IMG/VR virus record: IMGVR_UViG_3300017605_000657
Location: 1 to 43,793 of that record
Source: a virus
Direction: 5' to 3' (one strand)
DNA: 43,793 nt
Numbering within the stretch: the first letter of the stretch is position 1; each line of letters starts with the position of its first letter. Shown here in pieces: positions 1 through 7,269 of the stretch. A program made the translations under genes and the position numbers. A model generated the notes under the pieces. It did no database searches, was not told the DNA's origin, and was given only the letters and a program-made list of their open reading frames with translations.

Positions 1-70
1 CTGCGTCCGGTGTTCAACCCCTCGACCGTGCCCGGCGGCAAGCACGGCTGTCGGATCTATCGCACGCCGC
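1..70. repeat. 70-base direct terminal repeat (left copy of 43724-43793)
   Basis: Bases 1-70 are identical to 43724-43793. Both copies lie in the same reading frame of the terminase nuclease gene. The length suits an assembler overlap closing a circular or circularly permuted genome, rather than a biological terminal repeat, but the sequence alone cannot separate these. Confidence 0.95.
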
Positions 71-819
71 AGGACCGCATCCTCTACGAAGTCGGTGGCG
101 ACATCGCCGAGGGCGTGCGCGGTGGAGCGCGCAGCGCCATCGCCGTCTTGAACCGCATGACGCTCAACTTCGACTTCTTCTGGTACGGCTGGACGCCACC
201 CGAGCAGTTCCTGATCTACATGGACTGGATCGGTCGCTGGTACAACGACGCCGAGCTCGTGCCCGAATACAACAACCACGGCTACACCGTGGTCACCGGC
301 CTGGTCGAGCGCGGCTACCCGAACCTGTGGTATCGGCCGGAGAGCTGGGACAACCACGCGCCGCAGACAGGCGGCAAGCTGGGATTCCTCACCGGCGTCA
401 AGACCCGCGAGTACCTGGCCGACACCATCCGCGAGTACGTGCGCAACCGGGCCGTGCCCGAGCGCCGGCACCTCTCTGGCAACCTCGAGGATCCCGAATG
501 CGTGGGCGAGATGCTCACCTCGATCTACGAGAACGACCGCTTCGACAAGCTGCCGGGCTGCCTGAACGACGTGGTGCTCGCCGCGGCGCTGGCGCTGTTC
601 GGTCACCGCGGCCGGCCGGACGCCCCGCTCGCACCCCTGCCGTTCGAGGACTTGCGAACGCTCGCCGAACCGCTACGCTTGAAGCGCGCCTTCGGCGACA
701 AGGTGCCGCTGGCCGAGCTCATCGCGCATGGGCTCACGGCCAGCGACCTTGAGCGCATGGACGAGGAAGAGGCCCAGCAGAAGCGGTCCCGATCCAGGAC
801 GGGAGGGAGGCTGGCGTGA
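1..819 (+). CDS. terL: Terminase large subunit, nuclease domain only (C-terminal part of gene; start is at 43649)
   Basis: This is the RNase H-like nuclease half of a phage large terminase, which cuts concatemeric DNA at packaging. Joined through the terminal repeat to the start codon at 43649, the protein is 297 residues. The three expected metal-binding acids are visible: D59 in GGDIAEG, E114 in VPEYNNHG and D215 in GCLNDVV. Full large terminases are usually 450-600 residues with an N-terminal P-loop ATPase. Here only about 50 residues precede the nuclease core, and no Walker A motif occurs in them. The next gene starts inside the stop codon (GTGA overlap). The family call is by recognition of motif order. 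The missing ATPase is treated as a finding. Confidence 0.85.
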   Translation: MRPVFNPSTVPGGKHGCRIYRTPQDRILYEVGGDIAEGVRGGARSAIAVLNRMTLNFDFFWYGWTPPEQFLIYMDWIGRWYNDAELVPEYNNHGYTVVTGLVERGYPNLWYRPESWDNHAPQTGGKLGFLTGVKTREYLADTIREYVRNRAVPERRHLSGNLEDPECVGEMLTSIYENDRFDKLPGCLNDVVLAAALALFGHRGRPDAPLAPLPFEDLRTLAEPLRLKRAFGDKVPLAELIAHGLTASDLERMDEEEAQQKRSRSRTGGRLA

Positions 820-1097
820 AGTTCCTGCCGGACGAGAATGGCGAGGTGGCGTGCGTCATCTGTCGGCGCACCGACAACATCAAACGCCAGGGCGCCAACA
901 CCCTCATCGGCATGGAGCCGCACGGCCCGAGCCCGCTCGATCTCGTGAACGCGCTGAACCCGCTCGCGCCCAGGGCGAAGCTCTACGCCCACCACTACGA
1001 GCTGGCGCGCGCCGACGCCGACGACTTTCAGGTGCTGCTCGAGGTGCGGATGCGTCAGGCCGCCGAGGGCACCGACGCCGAGGACACGCCGCGATGA
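816..1097 (+). CDS. Small conserved phage-type protein with N-terminal CxxC
   Basis: A 93-residue protein of unknown function. Translation starts at a GTG overlapping the terL stop (GTGA), with a strong purine-rich Shine-Dalgarno run at 801-810. A CVIC pair (C13, C16) near the N-terminus, followed by a basic stretch, suggests half of a metal site, but no second CxxC pair is present. A His-His at residues 59-60 could contribute. The C-terminal half is acidic and helical. It sits between terminase and portal in a tightly coupled chain, so expression with the packaging and head genes is likely. No function can be assigned. Confidence 0.75.
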   Translation: MKFLPDENGEVACVICRRTDNIKRQGANTLIGMEPHGPSPLDLVNALNPLAPRAKLYAHHYELARADADDFQVLLEVRMRQAAEGTDAEDTPR

Positions 1098-1384
1098 TCT
1101 ACTCGTTCCGCTGCGATGGCGGGCACACGTTCGACCTGGTGCGCCGCGTCGAGCACCGCAACCGGCGCGCGCGCTGCAAGTGCGGAAAGTGGGCAAAGCG
1201 CGACCGGCTCTCCGAGATCGCCACCGGACGCCACGGCGTGATTCCCGACATCGCCGAGCACTGGAACCTGTCCATAGACGCCCCCGTGCGCTCGCGCGCG
1301 CACCTGCGAGAGATCCAGAGACAGCGCGGGCTCTCCGACTACGACCCCAAGTCCCACGACGGTCCGCCGTCAGACTGGAAGTGA
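1094..1384 (+). CDS. FmdB-like zinc-ribbon protein
   Basis: A 96-residue protein. The first 30 residues resemble the FmdB/CxxC_CxxC regulatory-ribbon pattern: a YxFxC start, C7, H11 after GG, then CKCG at C28-C30. The second half reads SRAHLREIQRQRGL, a helix often found after such ribbons in phage head clusters. The start ATG overlaps the previous stop (ATGA) and the stop overlaps the portal GTG. The ligand set is incomplete compared with a four-cysteine ribbon, so metal binding is inferred. It could be a small structural or assembly factor of the head-packaging module. Confidence 0.75.
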   Translation: MIYSFRCDGGHTFDLVRRVEHRNRRARCKCGKWAKRDRLSEIATGRHGVIPDIAEHWNLSIDAPVRSRAHLREIQRQRGLSDYDPKSHDGPPSDWK

Positions 1385-3339
1385 CCGTGGCGTTCAGGCC
1401 CTTCACCCAGCAGGTTGACGCCGACCGCTTCTTCGTCGCCGAGGAACGCATCACGCCGGACATGCAGGACTGGCCGCTGCCCAAGAACATCGACAACGAC
1501 GACCAGCTCAAGAAGTTCGTGCAGGACCGCTACTCGCGCGCGTACCAGGGCATGGTTCCCGAGTTCTCGAAGATGCGGATGTGCGAGCGGCTCTACTCTG
1601 GAATGCACTACCTGAACCCGCAGGACAACTTCAACAACGAGATCACCAACTACGCCTTCTCGGTGGTGGAGACGGTGTGGCCCGAGCTGGTGACGGAGCG
1701 CCCGCGTCCGCTGATTCAGCCGCGATCGGGGATGCAGGCGTCCTACGAGAAGATCCGCAAGCACCAGCAGGTCGCACAGTGGTGCATGGACATCACCGGG
1801 TTTGACGACTGGCGACGGCGCTCGATGCGCTCGAAGCTCAAGTTTGGCACCAACGTCACCGTGCTCTTGCCGAACGTCGCCACCGGGCTCCCGTATCCGA
1901 AGCACTGGCCGCTGTGGAACTTCATGCCCGACCCCGGCGCCACCAACCCGTCGAACATGATGTACTACTTCCTCGCCGGCCCCGCGCCGCTGGGCATGGT
2001 GCGCGCCACGTTCGGCGACAAGGCGAACGGCCTCAAGGCCGACAACTACACCTCGCCCGGCTGGCGCGTGCTGATCCAGAACTACTTCGACTACTACACA
2101 TCGCGCGACATGGATGGCGGCGACAGCGGCATCCCGTGGCGCACGGGCTCGGTCGACATCGAGGGCAGCGGAGACACGCCAGCCACGAATCTCGGCGGAG
2201 ACACGTGGCTCGTGCCCATGAGCGGCGAGCGCCAGCCGGGCGCGGACTCCGTGTTCCTCGTGCAGATGTTCTTCCGCGACCTGACCAAGATGGCCGTCGC
2301 CTACCGCGGGCTGATGAACCACCGCCAGAGCGACGGCAGCTACATCCAGTATCCAGCGGTGATGCCGGGCGAGGACTACGTCTGCGACTCCGGCTGGCGC
2401 GTCGCCACCATCACGCCGGACGGCCGCGTGCTGCAGAAGGCTCCGCTCGATGCCGCGTGGGGCGGCGCCAACATCGTCGTCGGCTGGGACTACCAGCACG
2501 AGGACCGCTTCTTCGGCTACGGCGAAATCGAGCAGATCGCGCCCAAGGTTCGCGCCATCAACCGCGCCTACTACCTGATCGGCCAGGCCGAGGCTTACGA
2601 GAACCTTCCGATCGTGGTGAAGGACCAGCAGAGCGGCATCGACACGAACCGCAGCTCGTTCGGCCCCGGCGACACCGTCACCAAGCGGCAGGGCAGCGAG
2701 GTGAAGATCCTCGAGTTCCGCGGCATCTCGAACGCCAGCTTCAACCTGCTCAACGAGCGGAAGAAGGACTTGCAGGACGTGGTCGGTGTGACGCCGGCAC
2801 AGGAGGGGCAGCGCCCGCCCGGCATTGAGGCCGCGGCGGCGTACCGCGCCATCCTTCAGCAGGCGCTGAAGCGCACGCAGGGCAAGATCCCGCAGTACCT
2901 GGACGAGATGGCCACGATCGTCACCAAGCAGATGCTCTACATGGCGCGCAAGCTCGACGTGGCGCTGGGAATCATGGTGAACGGTGAGCCGCTCACGATT
3001 GAGCCCAAGGAGCTGGAGTACCAGTTCGACCTGCGCTTCGACACCTCGACCGCGACCATGAGCGGAAAGATGCTGAACGAGGACCGCATCCTCCAGTACC
3101 TGCAGCTGGGACTGGTCGACCAGATGTGGGCCATCGACCAGCTCGAGCTGCCGGGCGCGCGCGAGCTCAAGCAGCGCATCCTCCAGCAGCAGCAGCGGGA
3201 AGCCGAGCTGCAGCTGATCGAGGCGCTGGTCGGCGGCTCCCAGCAGGGCCAGAATGGTGGCAAGGGCGGAGGCTCCGCCTCGACCAGCAACAACGGTGAG
3301 CGCAGGGCCATGAGCCAGACGCGCACCCACGGGAGGTAG
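1381..3339 (+). CDS. Portal protein
   Basis: A 652-residue protein that would form the dodecameric portal at the capsid vertex through which DNA enters and leaves. It sits directly between the terminase-side genes and the scaffold and capsid genes, the usual portal position. The sequence shows an early NEITNYAFSVVETVWP segment, a central aromatic-rich wing and a late helical region around ALKRTQGKIPQYLDEMATI, as in podovirus-type portals. The tail is rich in Gln, Gly and Ser. I chose the GTG at 1381 because it overlaps the previous stop. Reading further upstream gives an Arg/Pro-rich extension in another gene's shadow. A GTG at 1387 is possible. Confidence 0.85.
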   Translation: MTVAFRPFTQQVDADRFFVAEERITPDMQDWPLPKNIDNDDQLKKFVQDRYSRAYQGMVPEFSKMRMCERLYSGMHYLNPQDNFNNEITNYAFSVVETVWPELVTERPRPLIQPRSGMQASYEKIRKHQQVAQWCMDITGFDDWRRRSMRSKLKFGTNVTVLLPNVATGLPYPKHWPLWNFMPDPGATNPSNMMYYFLAGPAPLGMVRATFGDKANGLKADNYTSPGWRVLIQNYFDYYTSRDMDGGDSGIPWRTGSVDIEGSGDTPATNLGGDTWLVPMSGERQPGADSVFLVQMFFRDLTKMAVAYRGLMNHRQSDGSYIQYPAVMPGEDYVCDSGWRVATITPDGRVLQKAPLDAAWGGANIVVGWDYQHEDRFFGYGEIEQIAPKVRAINRAYYLIGQAEAYENLPIVVKDQQSGIDTNRSSFGPGDTVTKRQGSEVKILEFRGISNASFNLLNERKKDLQDVVGVTPAQEGQRPPGIEAAAAYRAILQQALKRTQGKIPQYLDEMATIVTKQMLYMARKLDVALGIMVNGEPLTIEPKELEYQFDLRFDTSTATMSGKMLNEDRILQYLQLGLVDQMWAIDQLELPGARELKQRILQQQQREAELQLIEALVGGSQQGQNGGKGGGSASTSNNGERRAMSQTRTHGR

Positions 3340-3341
3340 CG

Positions 3342-3551
3342 ATGCCAGCGACTTCAAAGGCCCAGCAAATGGCGGCCGGCGCCGACCTGGCGCGCGTTCG
3401 CGCCGGCAAGCGGCCGCGGACGTTCAAGGGGATGTCCGAAGAGAAGCTCGAGCACTTCGCCTCGACACCCCGCAAGGGTCTGCCGTATCGTAAAGGCAGC
3501 GCACGCAAGCGCGTGGCCGGCAAGATGGCGGCCGGGCTCGGGAGGTACTGA
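3342..3551 (+). CDS. DUF3008-like small basic protein
   Basis: A 69-residue basic protein. It begins MPATSKAQQMAAGADLARVR and carries SEEKLEHFASTPRKGLP in the middle. This matches what I recall of the DUF3008 pattern (SKAQQ near the start, then MSEKELEEFASTKRKGLP). Members are small proteins of unknown function often found in phage genomes. The gene starts three bases after the portal stop with an upstream GGGAGG, and ends just before the next gene, so it belongs to the head operon. Its high Lys/Arg content would allow nucleic-acid binding, but that is inference. Confidence 0.8.
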   Translation: MPATSKAQQMAAGADLARVRAGKRPRTFKGMSEEKLEHFASTPRKGLPYRKGSARKRVAGKMAAGLGRY

Positions 3552-3553
3552 CA

Positions 3554-3886
3554 ATGAGTGTCGGCGTTGGGCAGGAGAGCACTCCCGCGATCTACGGCGG
3601 CGACCCGCCGAACGCGAACGTGGCGACGTTCGGCCAGTTGCTGGACCAGCTCGATGCCGTGCTGTGGTCGGACGGCATGTTCGGCATGGACGAGCAGCGG
3701 CTGTTCGCTGCGTTCATGGGCAAGCTGAAGATGAAGATTCAGGCCATCCAGCAACAGCAGCAGCAAGCCGCGGCGCAGCAGCAGCAGTTCTCGCCGAGCG
3801 GCGGAGCGCCCCCGTTGAGCGAGGCCCCCCTCACCATGGGCGCGCGCTCTGGTGGCGGTGGCCAATTCCAGGACTACGTGCCATGA
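3554..3886 (+). CDS. Gln-rich hypothetical protein of the head operon
   Basis: A 110-residue protein with no recognised family. The first half is mixed, with a FGQLLDQLDAVLW helix. The middle has a short helix (FMGKLKMKIQ) running into two polyglutamine tracts, and the end is Gly/Ser/Pro-rich and probably disordered. A GGGAGG sequence just upstream serves as ribosome-binding site. The stop overlaps the start of the scaffold gene (ATGA). Its position between the DUF3008-like gene and the scaffold suggests a head-assembly accessory role, which remains unproven. Confidence 0.7.
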   Translation: MSVGVGQESTPAIYGGDPPNANVATFGQLLDQLDAVLWSDGMFGMDEQRLFAAFMGKLKMKIQAIQQQQQQAAAQQQQFSPSGGAPPLSEAPLTMGARSGGGGQFQDYVP

Positions 3887-4698
3887 CGATTCTTCCGCCC
3901 GCGGGCGAGTTCCCGACCGGCCGCCGCAACGACTTCGAGGCAGCCCTGAACGACGGCATCGCCGCCGCGGAGAAGGCTGCCGCGGAGAAGGCTGCCGCCG
4001 ACAACCCGGAGCCGCAGCCGGGGCTCGCCGACATCATGCAGTCGCTGCAGGACATCCTCGTAAGCAGCGACGAGCCCGCCCCGGAGACGAAGCCGGGCGA
4101 GAAGCCCACGGAGAAGCCGGCCGAGACGCCGCCCGCCGAAGAGAACGCGAGCCGCGCCGAGATCGACAAGCTCATGGTCGCCCTGAAGGACGAGCCCGAG
4201 GCCATCCAGGCAGCCGTGAAGCGCGCGCTCGAGGCGGGCGTCGACGCACAGGAAGCCGTGGCCGCCGTGCTGCAGGAACGCGACAGCGTGATTGCCCACG
4301 CTCAGTTGGTGAGCGAGGTCAACGAGCTGGCGAAGAAGTACCCGTCGTTCGACAAGAAGCAGCTGCAGACCACACTCGATCACCTGTCCAAGCTCCCGCG
4401 CCCGCTCGCGGACGAGCTCTCGCTGGAGGAAGTCGCTCGCCGAGCGATCGGTGAGGATGCGCTCCAGAAGGCGAAGGAACCGCCGAAGCCGCCCGCGCCG
4501 AAGCCCGCACCCACGACGGGTGCCGTTCTGCGCCCCGGTTCTCGACTTCCCGCTGTGGCAGAGATCGTCGGAGATGCCACCCCCGGCTCGATGGGCGACG
4601 ACAAGCCGTTCGATCCTGGGAAGGGCAACAACTTCAACGACCTCGCCAGCTTCATCGTGAAGAAGCACGGGGACAGCCTGATGCTTCCACGGAAGTAG
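3883..4698 (+). CDS. Putative capsid scaffolding protein
   Basis: A 271-residue, highly charged and mostly helical protein directly upstream of the major capsid gene. An Ala/Glu/Lys-rich N-terminus is followed by a Pro/Glu/Lys linker (about residues 60-90). Next comes a long helical segment with ALKDEPEAIQAAVKRALEAG and a KYPSFDKKQLQTTLDHL helix. Another Pro/Ala linker leads to a short C-terminal tail, FIVKKHGDSLMLPRK. This architecture and position are typical of scaffolds, whose basic C-terminal tail contacts the capsid shell. No protease gene is seen nearby, so a reusable scaffold is more likely than a cleaved one. The call rests on position and composition. Confidence 0.7.
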   Translation: MTILPPAGEFPTGRRNDFEAALNDGIAAAEKAAAEKAAADNPEPQPGLADIMQSLQDILVSSDEPAPETKPGEKPTEKPAETPPAEENASRAEIDKLMVALKDEPEAIQAAVKRALEAGVDAQEAVAAVLQERDSVIAHAQLVSEVNELAKKYPSFDKKQLQTTLDHLSKLPRPLADELSLEEVARRAIGEDALQKAKEPPKPPAPKPAPTTGAVLRPGSRLPAVAEIVGDATPGSMGDDKPFDPGKGNNFNDLASFIVKKHGDSLMLPRK

Positions 4699-4715
4699 GC
4701 GTGTAGGAGTCTGAG

Positions 4716-5750
4716 ATGCCGTCGACAACCATCAATTGGGACAACGTGTCGACGCACGTGCAGGACTACATCATGCCTCGCGTGCGCAACAACGTGTTCA
4801 CAGCGAACGTGGCGTGGTATCGACTGAAGGACCGGGTCGAACACTACGCTGGCGGTCGCAAGATCGTGTATCCGCTGGCATTCGAGCCCGAGGGCGGCGG
4901 CGGCCAGTGGTGGAACAGCAACGACAAGATCGACACCAGGCACCGCGCACCGTTCACCGCGGCGGAGTACTACGCGGTCAACGGCGTGGTCCCGATCACC
5001 GTCCTGCTCGAGGAAGAGGACATGATCTCCGGGCCGCAGCAGGTGATGAGCCTGGTGGCGAACAAGATGAAGCTGGCGAACCGCACCGCGGTGTCGCTGC
5101 TCGGTGGCTCGCAGGGCCTCTACTCGGACGGCACGAACACCAAGGCCATCGCCGGGCTCGAGAAGGCGCTGCCGGATTCGCCGGGCACGCTCCACACCTA
5201 CGGCGGCATCCCCACCAGCTCGACGCAGAACACGTGGTGGCAGCCGCAGATGGACACGACCGCCTACACGACGGGCGTGGCGGGCAACTTCGTCCAGCAG
5301 GCCAATTGGGCTCCGCTCGACAAGGCGTGGGCGTCGATCGGCCTCAACAGCGACGGTGCGGCGCCGACGCTGGCGCTGCTCAACTGGGGTGCCTTCAACG
5401 ACATCTCGGCGGCGTGCACCAAGCTGGACAGCTCGTTCCGTCCGCAGCAGGACACCAACCTGCGCGCGGCCGGGTTCATCAACATCACGTACAAGAACGC
5501 GGCCATCGTGGTCGACCCGCAGGTGCCGCGCAACTCCGGCACGAAGGTGGAGAAGGCGTACTTCCTGAACGAGGACAGCTTCAACCTCGTCGTTCACGAG
5601 CGCCGCGACCTCGACTTCGTGCCGTGGCGTCAGCCGGTGGACCAGTTCCTCCGGGTGGCGTACATCCTGTGGCGCGGGCAGCTGTGCTTCTCGGAGCGCC
5701 GCTGCAACCTGAAGATGACGAACATCACCACCACGGCGACCTCGCCGTAG
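4716..5750 (+). CDS. Major capsid protein
   Basis: A 344-residue protein immediately after the scaffold and probably the HK97-fold shell subunit. The start ATG follows a TAGGAGT ribosome-binding sequence. The N-arm leads into YRLKDRVEHYAGGRKIVYPL, resembling the E-loop region. A central helix (MSLVANKMKLANRTAVSLLGG) fits the spine helix. The last third has alternating strands with VVDPQVPRNSGTKVEKAYFLN and ends near DQFLRVAYILWRGQL. The family call is by position and overall pattern; I do not see a signature unique to one capsid family. A hairpin follows the stop codon. Confidence 0.82.
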   Translation: MPSTTINWDNVSTHVQDYIMPRVRNNVFTANVAWYRLKDRVEHYAGGRKIVYPLAFEPEGGGGQWWNSNDKIDTRHRAPFTAAEYYAVNGVVPITVLLEEEDMISGPQQVMSLVANKMKLANRTAVSLLGGSQGLYSDGTNTKAIAGLEKALPDSPGTLHTYGGIPTSSTQNTWWQPQMDTTAYTTGVAGNFVQQANWAPLDKAWASIGLNSDGAAPTLALLNWGAFNDISAACTKLDSSFRPQQDTNLRAAGFINITYKNAAIVVDPQVPRNSGTKVEKAYFLNEDSFNLVVHERRDLDFVPWRQPVDQFLRVAYILWRGQLCFSERRCNLKMTNITTTATSP

Positions 5751-5767
5751 TCGCAGCAACCACGGGT

Positions 5768-5794
5768 GTGGGCGGTCGCAGCTCGGCCGCCCAC
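5768..5794 (+). terminator. GC-rich hairpin after the capsid gene
   Basis: GTGGGCGG at 5768-5775 pairs with CCGCCCAC at 5787-5794 around an 11-base loop. It lies between the capsid stop and the next ribosome-binding site (AAGGAG at 5806). No T-run follows, so it is more likely a partial terminator or an mRNA-protecting stem-loop than a full intrinsic terminator. Confidence 0.5.
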
Positions 5795-5817
5795 CCACTT
5801 CACCGAAGGAGAGCACC

Positions 5818-6378
5818 ATGACTTCCGTGGACATGGAACGCTCGTGGGCATGGATCGACTCCAGCGGCAATCGCTTCTGGAGCGGTCTGCTGCGCGCGGG
5901 CATCATCTTCATGGCCATCAGCTCGGAGGCCGCCGGCACGACGATCGCGCCCGGCGAGCCGCTGCGCGTCGATGACACCAACTCGGCCTTCCCGCGCTGG
6001 GATCTCGCCACGACCGCGGATGCCGTCAAGGGCATCCTCAACGTGATCGGGACCACGGCGGCGGCGGAGCTCGGGATGTGCGGTGTCGCGCTCGAGCAGA
6101 TTCCCTCCGGGCTCCAGGGCCGCGTCGCAGGCATGGGCTGCTGGGTCGCGGTCAAGTGCAAGAACCCGCCAACCTCGAACGTGCGTGGCTCCATGGTCAT
6201 CTCGGACGCCGCGAATGCTCGCCAGGTCGACGCGGTCACGTCGGGCGGCGCGTACTCGCAGACGATCGCCCACATCAAGCCCGGACTGATTCTCGGCTAC
6301 GTTGCGAAGCCGTCCGGCGCTGGTGGCGGGCAGATCGGAAGCACCACGCAGCTCGGCATCGTCGTCGCACCCGCGTAG
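5818..6378 (+). CDS. Putative capsid decoration or stabilisation protein
   Basis: A 186-residue protein directly downstream of the major capsid gene, with AAGGAG six bases before the ATG. It is rich in Gly, Ala and beta-type sequence. Examples are a GTTIAPGEPLRVDD stretch and a repetitive C-terminal half with HIKPGLILGYVAKPSG and STTQLGIVVAPA. Proteins of this size at this position are often capsid cement or head-fibre proteins. No signal peptide or catalytic motif is visible. The functional call is positional. Confidence 0.55.
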   Translation: MTSVDMERSWAWIDSSGNRFWSGLLRAGIIFMAISSEAAGTTIAPGEPLRVDDTNSAFPRWDLATTADAVKGILNVIGTTAAAELGMCGVALEQIPSGLQGRVAGMGCWVAVKCKNPPTSNVRGSMVISDAANARQVDAVTSGGAYSQTIAHIKPGLILGYVAKPSGAGGGQIGSTTQLGIVVAPA

Positions 6379-6392
6379 TCCAATCACGGGAA

Positions 6393-6431
6393 CGGGTCGG
6401 GTCGTCCGATGCAGGTCGGACGCCCGGCCCG
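6393..6431 (+). terminator. Strong long hairpin between capsid-associated gene and secreted-protein gene
   Basis: The left arm 6393-6409 pairs with the right arm 6416-6431 around a 6-base loop. It has about 16 pairs with one bulged T and one G-T pair. It lies 15 bases after the stop at 6378 and 20 bases before the GGAGG of the next gene. There is no T-run. It may attenuate or stabilise the messenger and so separate the high-level capsid message from downstream genes. Confidence 0.5.
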
Positions 6432-6462
6432 TCACCCGGTCCCCCTGCAGGGAGGCAGCGCC

Positions 6463-7269
6463 ATGCGCAAGCTGTTCCTGTTCATCATGCTCGCGGCCGT
6501 GGCGCTGGCGAACATCGCCGCGGCCCCCGTGCCCATCCAGTGGATCGACAGCGCCGGCCAGCTCCACACGGTCGGCCCTCCGCCGAACGCCCTGACGATC
6601 CAAGAGCAGTTCCCCGAGCGCAACATGAAGTTCATCCAGCCCGCGGCGCTCCAGTCCATCTTCTGGCGGAGGCTCACCTCCGTCGCGCAGCAGACCACGA
6701 ACGGCTACCGATTCGTGGACTCGACGCAGTTCTTCAACGTCGCCGGATACCGGATGCTGGGCGTGATCTTCACGCCCACGTTTCAGGACTCGAATGGCGC
6801 GACCGAGGGCACCTACGGCGCCTCGCTGGCGATGGAGCTGCGCTACAGCCTGACGCAGACGCCGGACACGAACGGCACCGTCATCATCGGCGAGCGGTCG
6901 CGCGCGCTCACTGGCGGCGTCATCGACTACTCGAAGCCAGACTCGCTGGGCAGCCTGCTCGACATCTTCGCCACCAACCCCACCAAGGTCGAAGCCGACA
7001 CGGTGGTCCGCCGCGACCAGTACGTGGTGAACCTGTCGAATGTCGCTGGCGCGAACCGCGCCCGGCTCTACTACCTGCTCAACAAGGACGGCACGCCGTG
7101 GCGCGCCGACAACCTCTCCATCTGGCTCAAGATCCTGCACAGCTACTGTGACGCCGTGGGCGCGACGGTGGGTCCGGTCTACTGCGAGCCCGGCGGCGGC
7201 GTCGCCGATGCGGCGAACGCCATGGGACGCAAGGTCCGCCTTCGCGTCGACATCGTGGGGTGGATGTGA
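6463..7269 (+). CDS. Signal-peptide protein in the head-tail cluster
   Basis: A 268-residue protein of unknown family. GGAGG at 6451 precedes the ATG. The N-terminus is a classic Sec signal: MRK, then about 16 hydrophobic residues, then NIAAAP with likely cleavage near residue 20. The mature part is rich in beta-type sequence (GYRFVDSTQFFNVAGYRML, then MELRYSLTQTP and ARLYYLLNKDG) and could be a jelly-roll or other beta sandwich. Four cysteines cluster near the C-terminal third (around SYCDAV and VYCEPG), fitting disulphides in an exported protein. It lies between capsid and adaptor genes, where exported proteins are not expected. The stop overlaps the next start. Confidence 0.7.
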   Translation: MRKLFLFIMLAAVALANIAAAPVPIQWIDSAGQLHTVGPPPNALTIQEQFPERNMKFIQPAALQSIFWRRLTSVAQQTTNGYRFVDSTQFFNVAGYRMLGVIFTPTFQDSNGATEGTYGASLAMELRYSLTQTPDTNGTVIIGERSRALTGGVIDYSKPDSLGSLLDIFATNPTKVEADTVVRRDQYVVNLSNVAGANRARLYYLLNKDGTPWRADNLSIWLKILHSYCDAVGATVGPVYCEPGGGVADAANAMGRKVRLRVDIVGWM

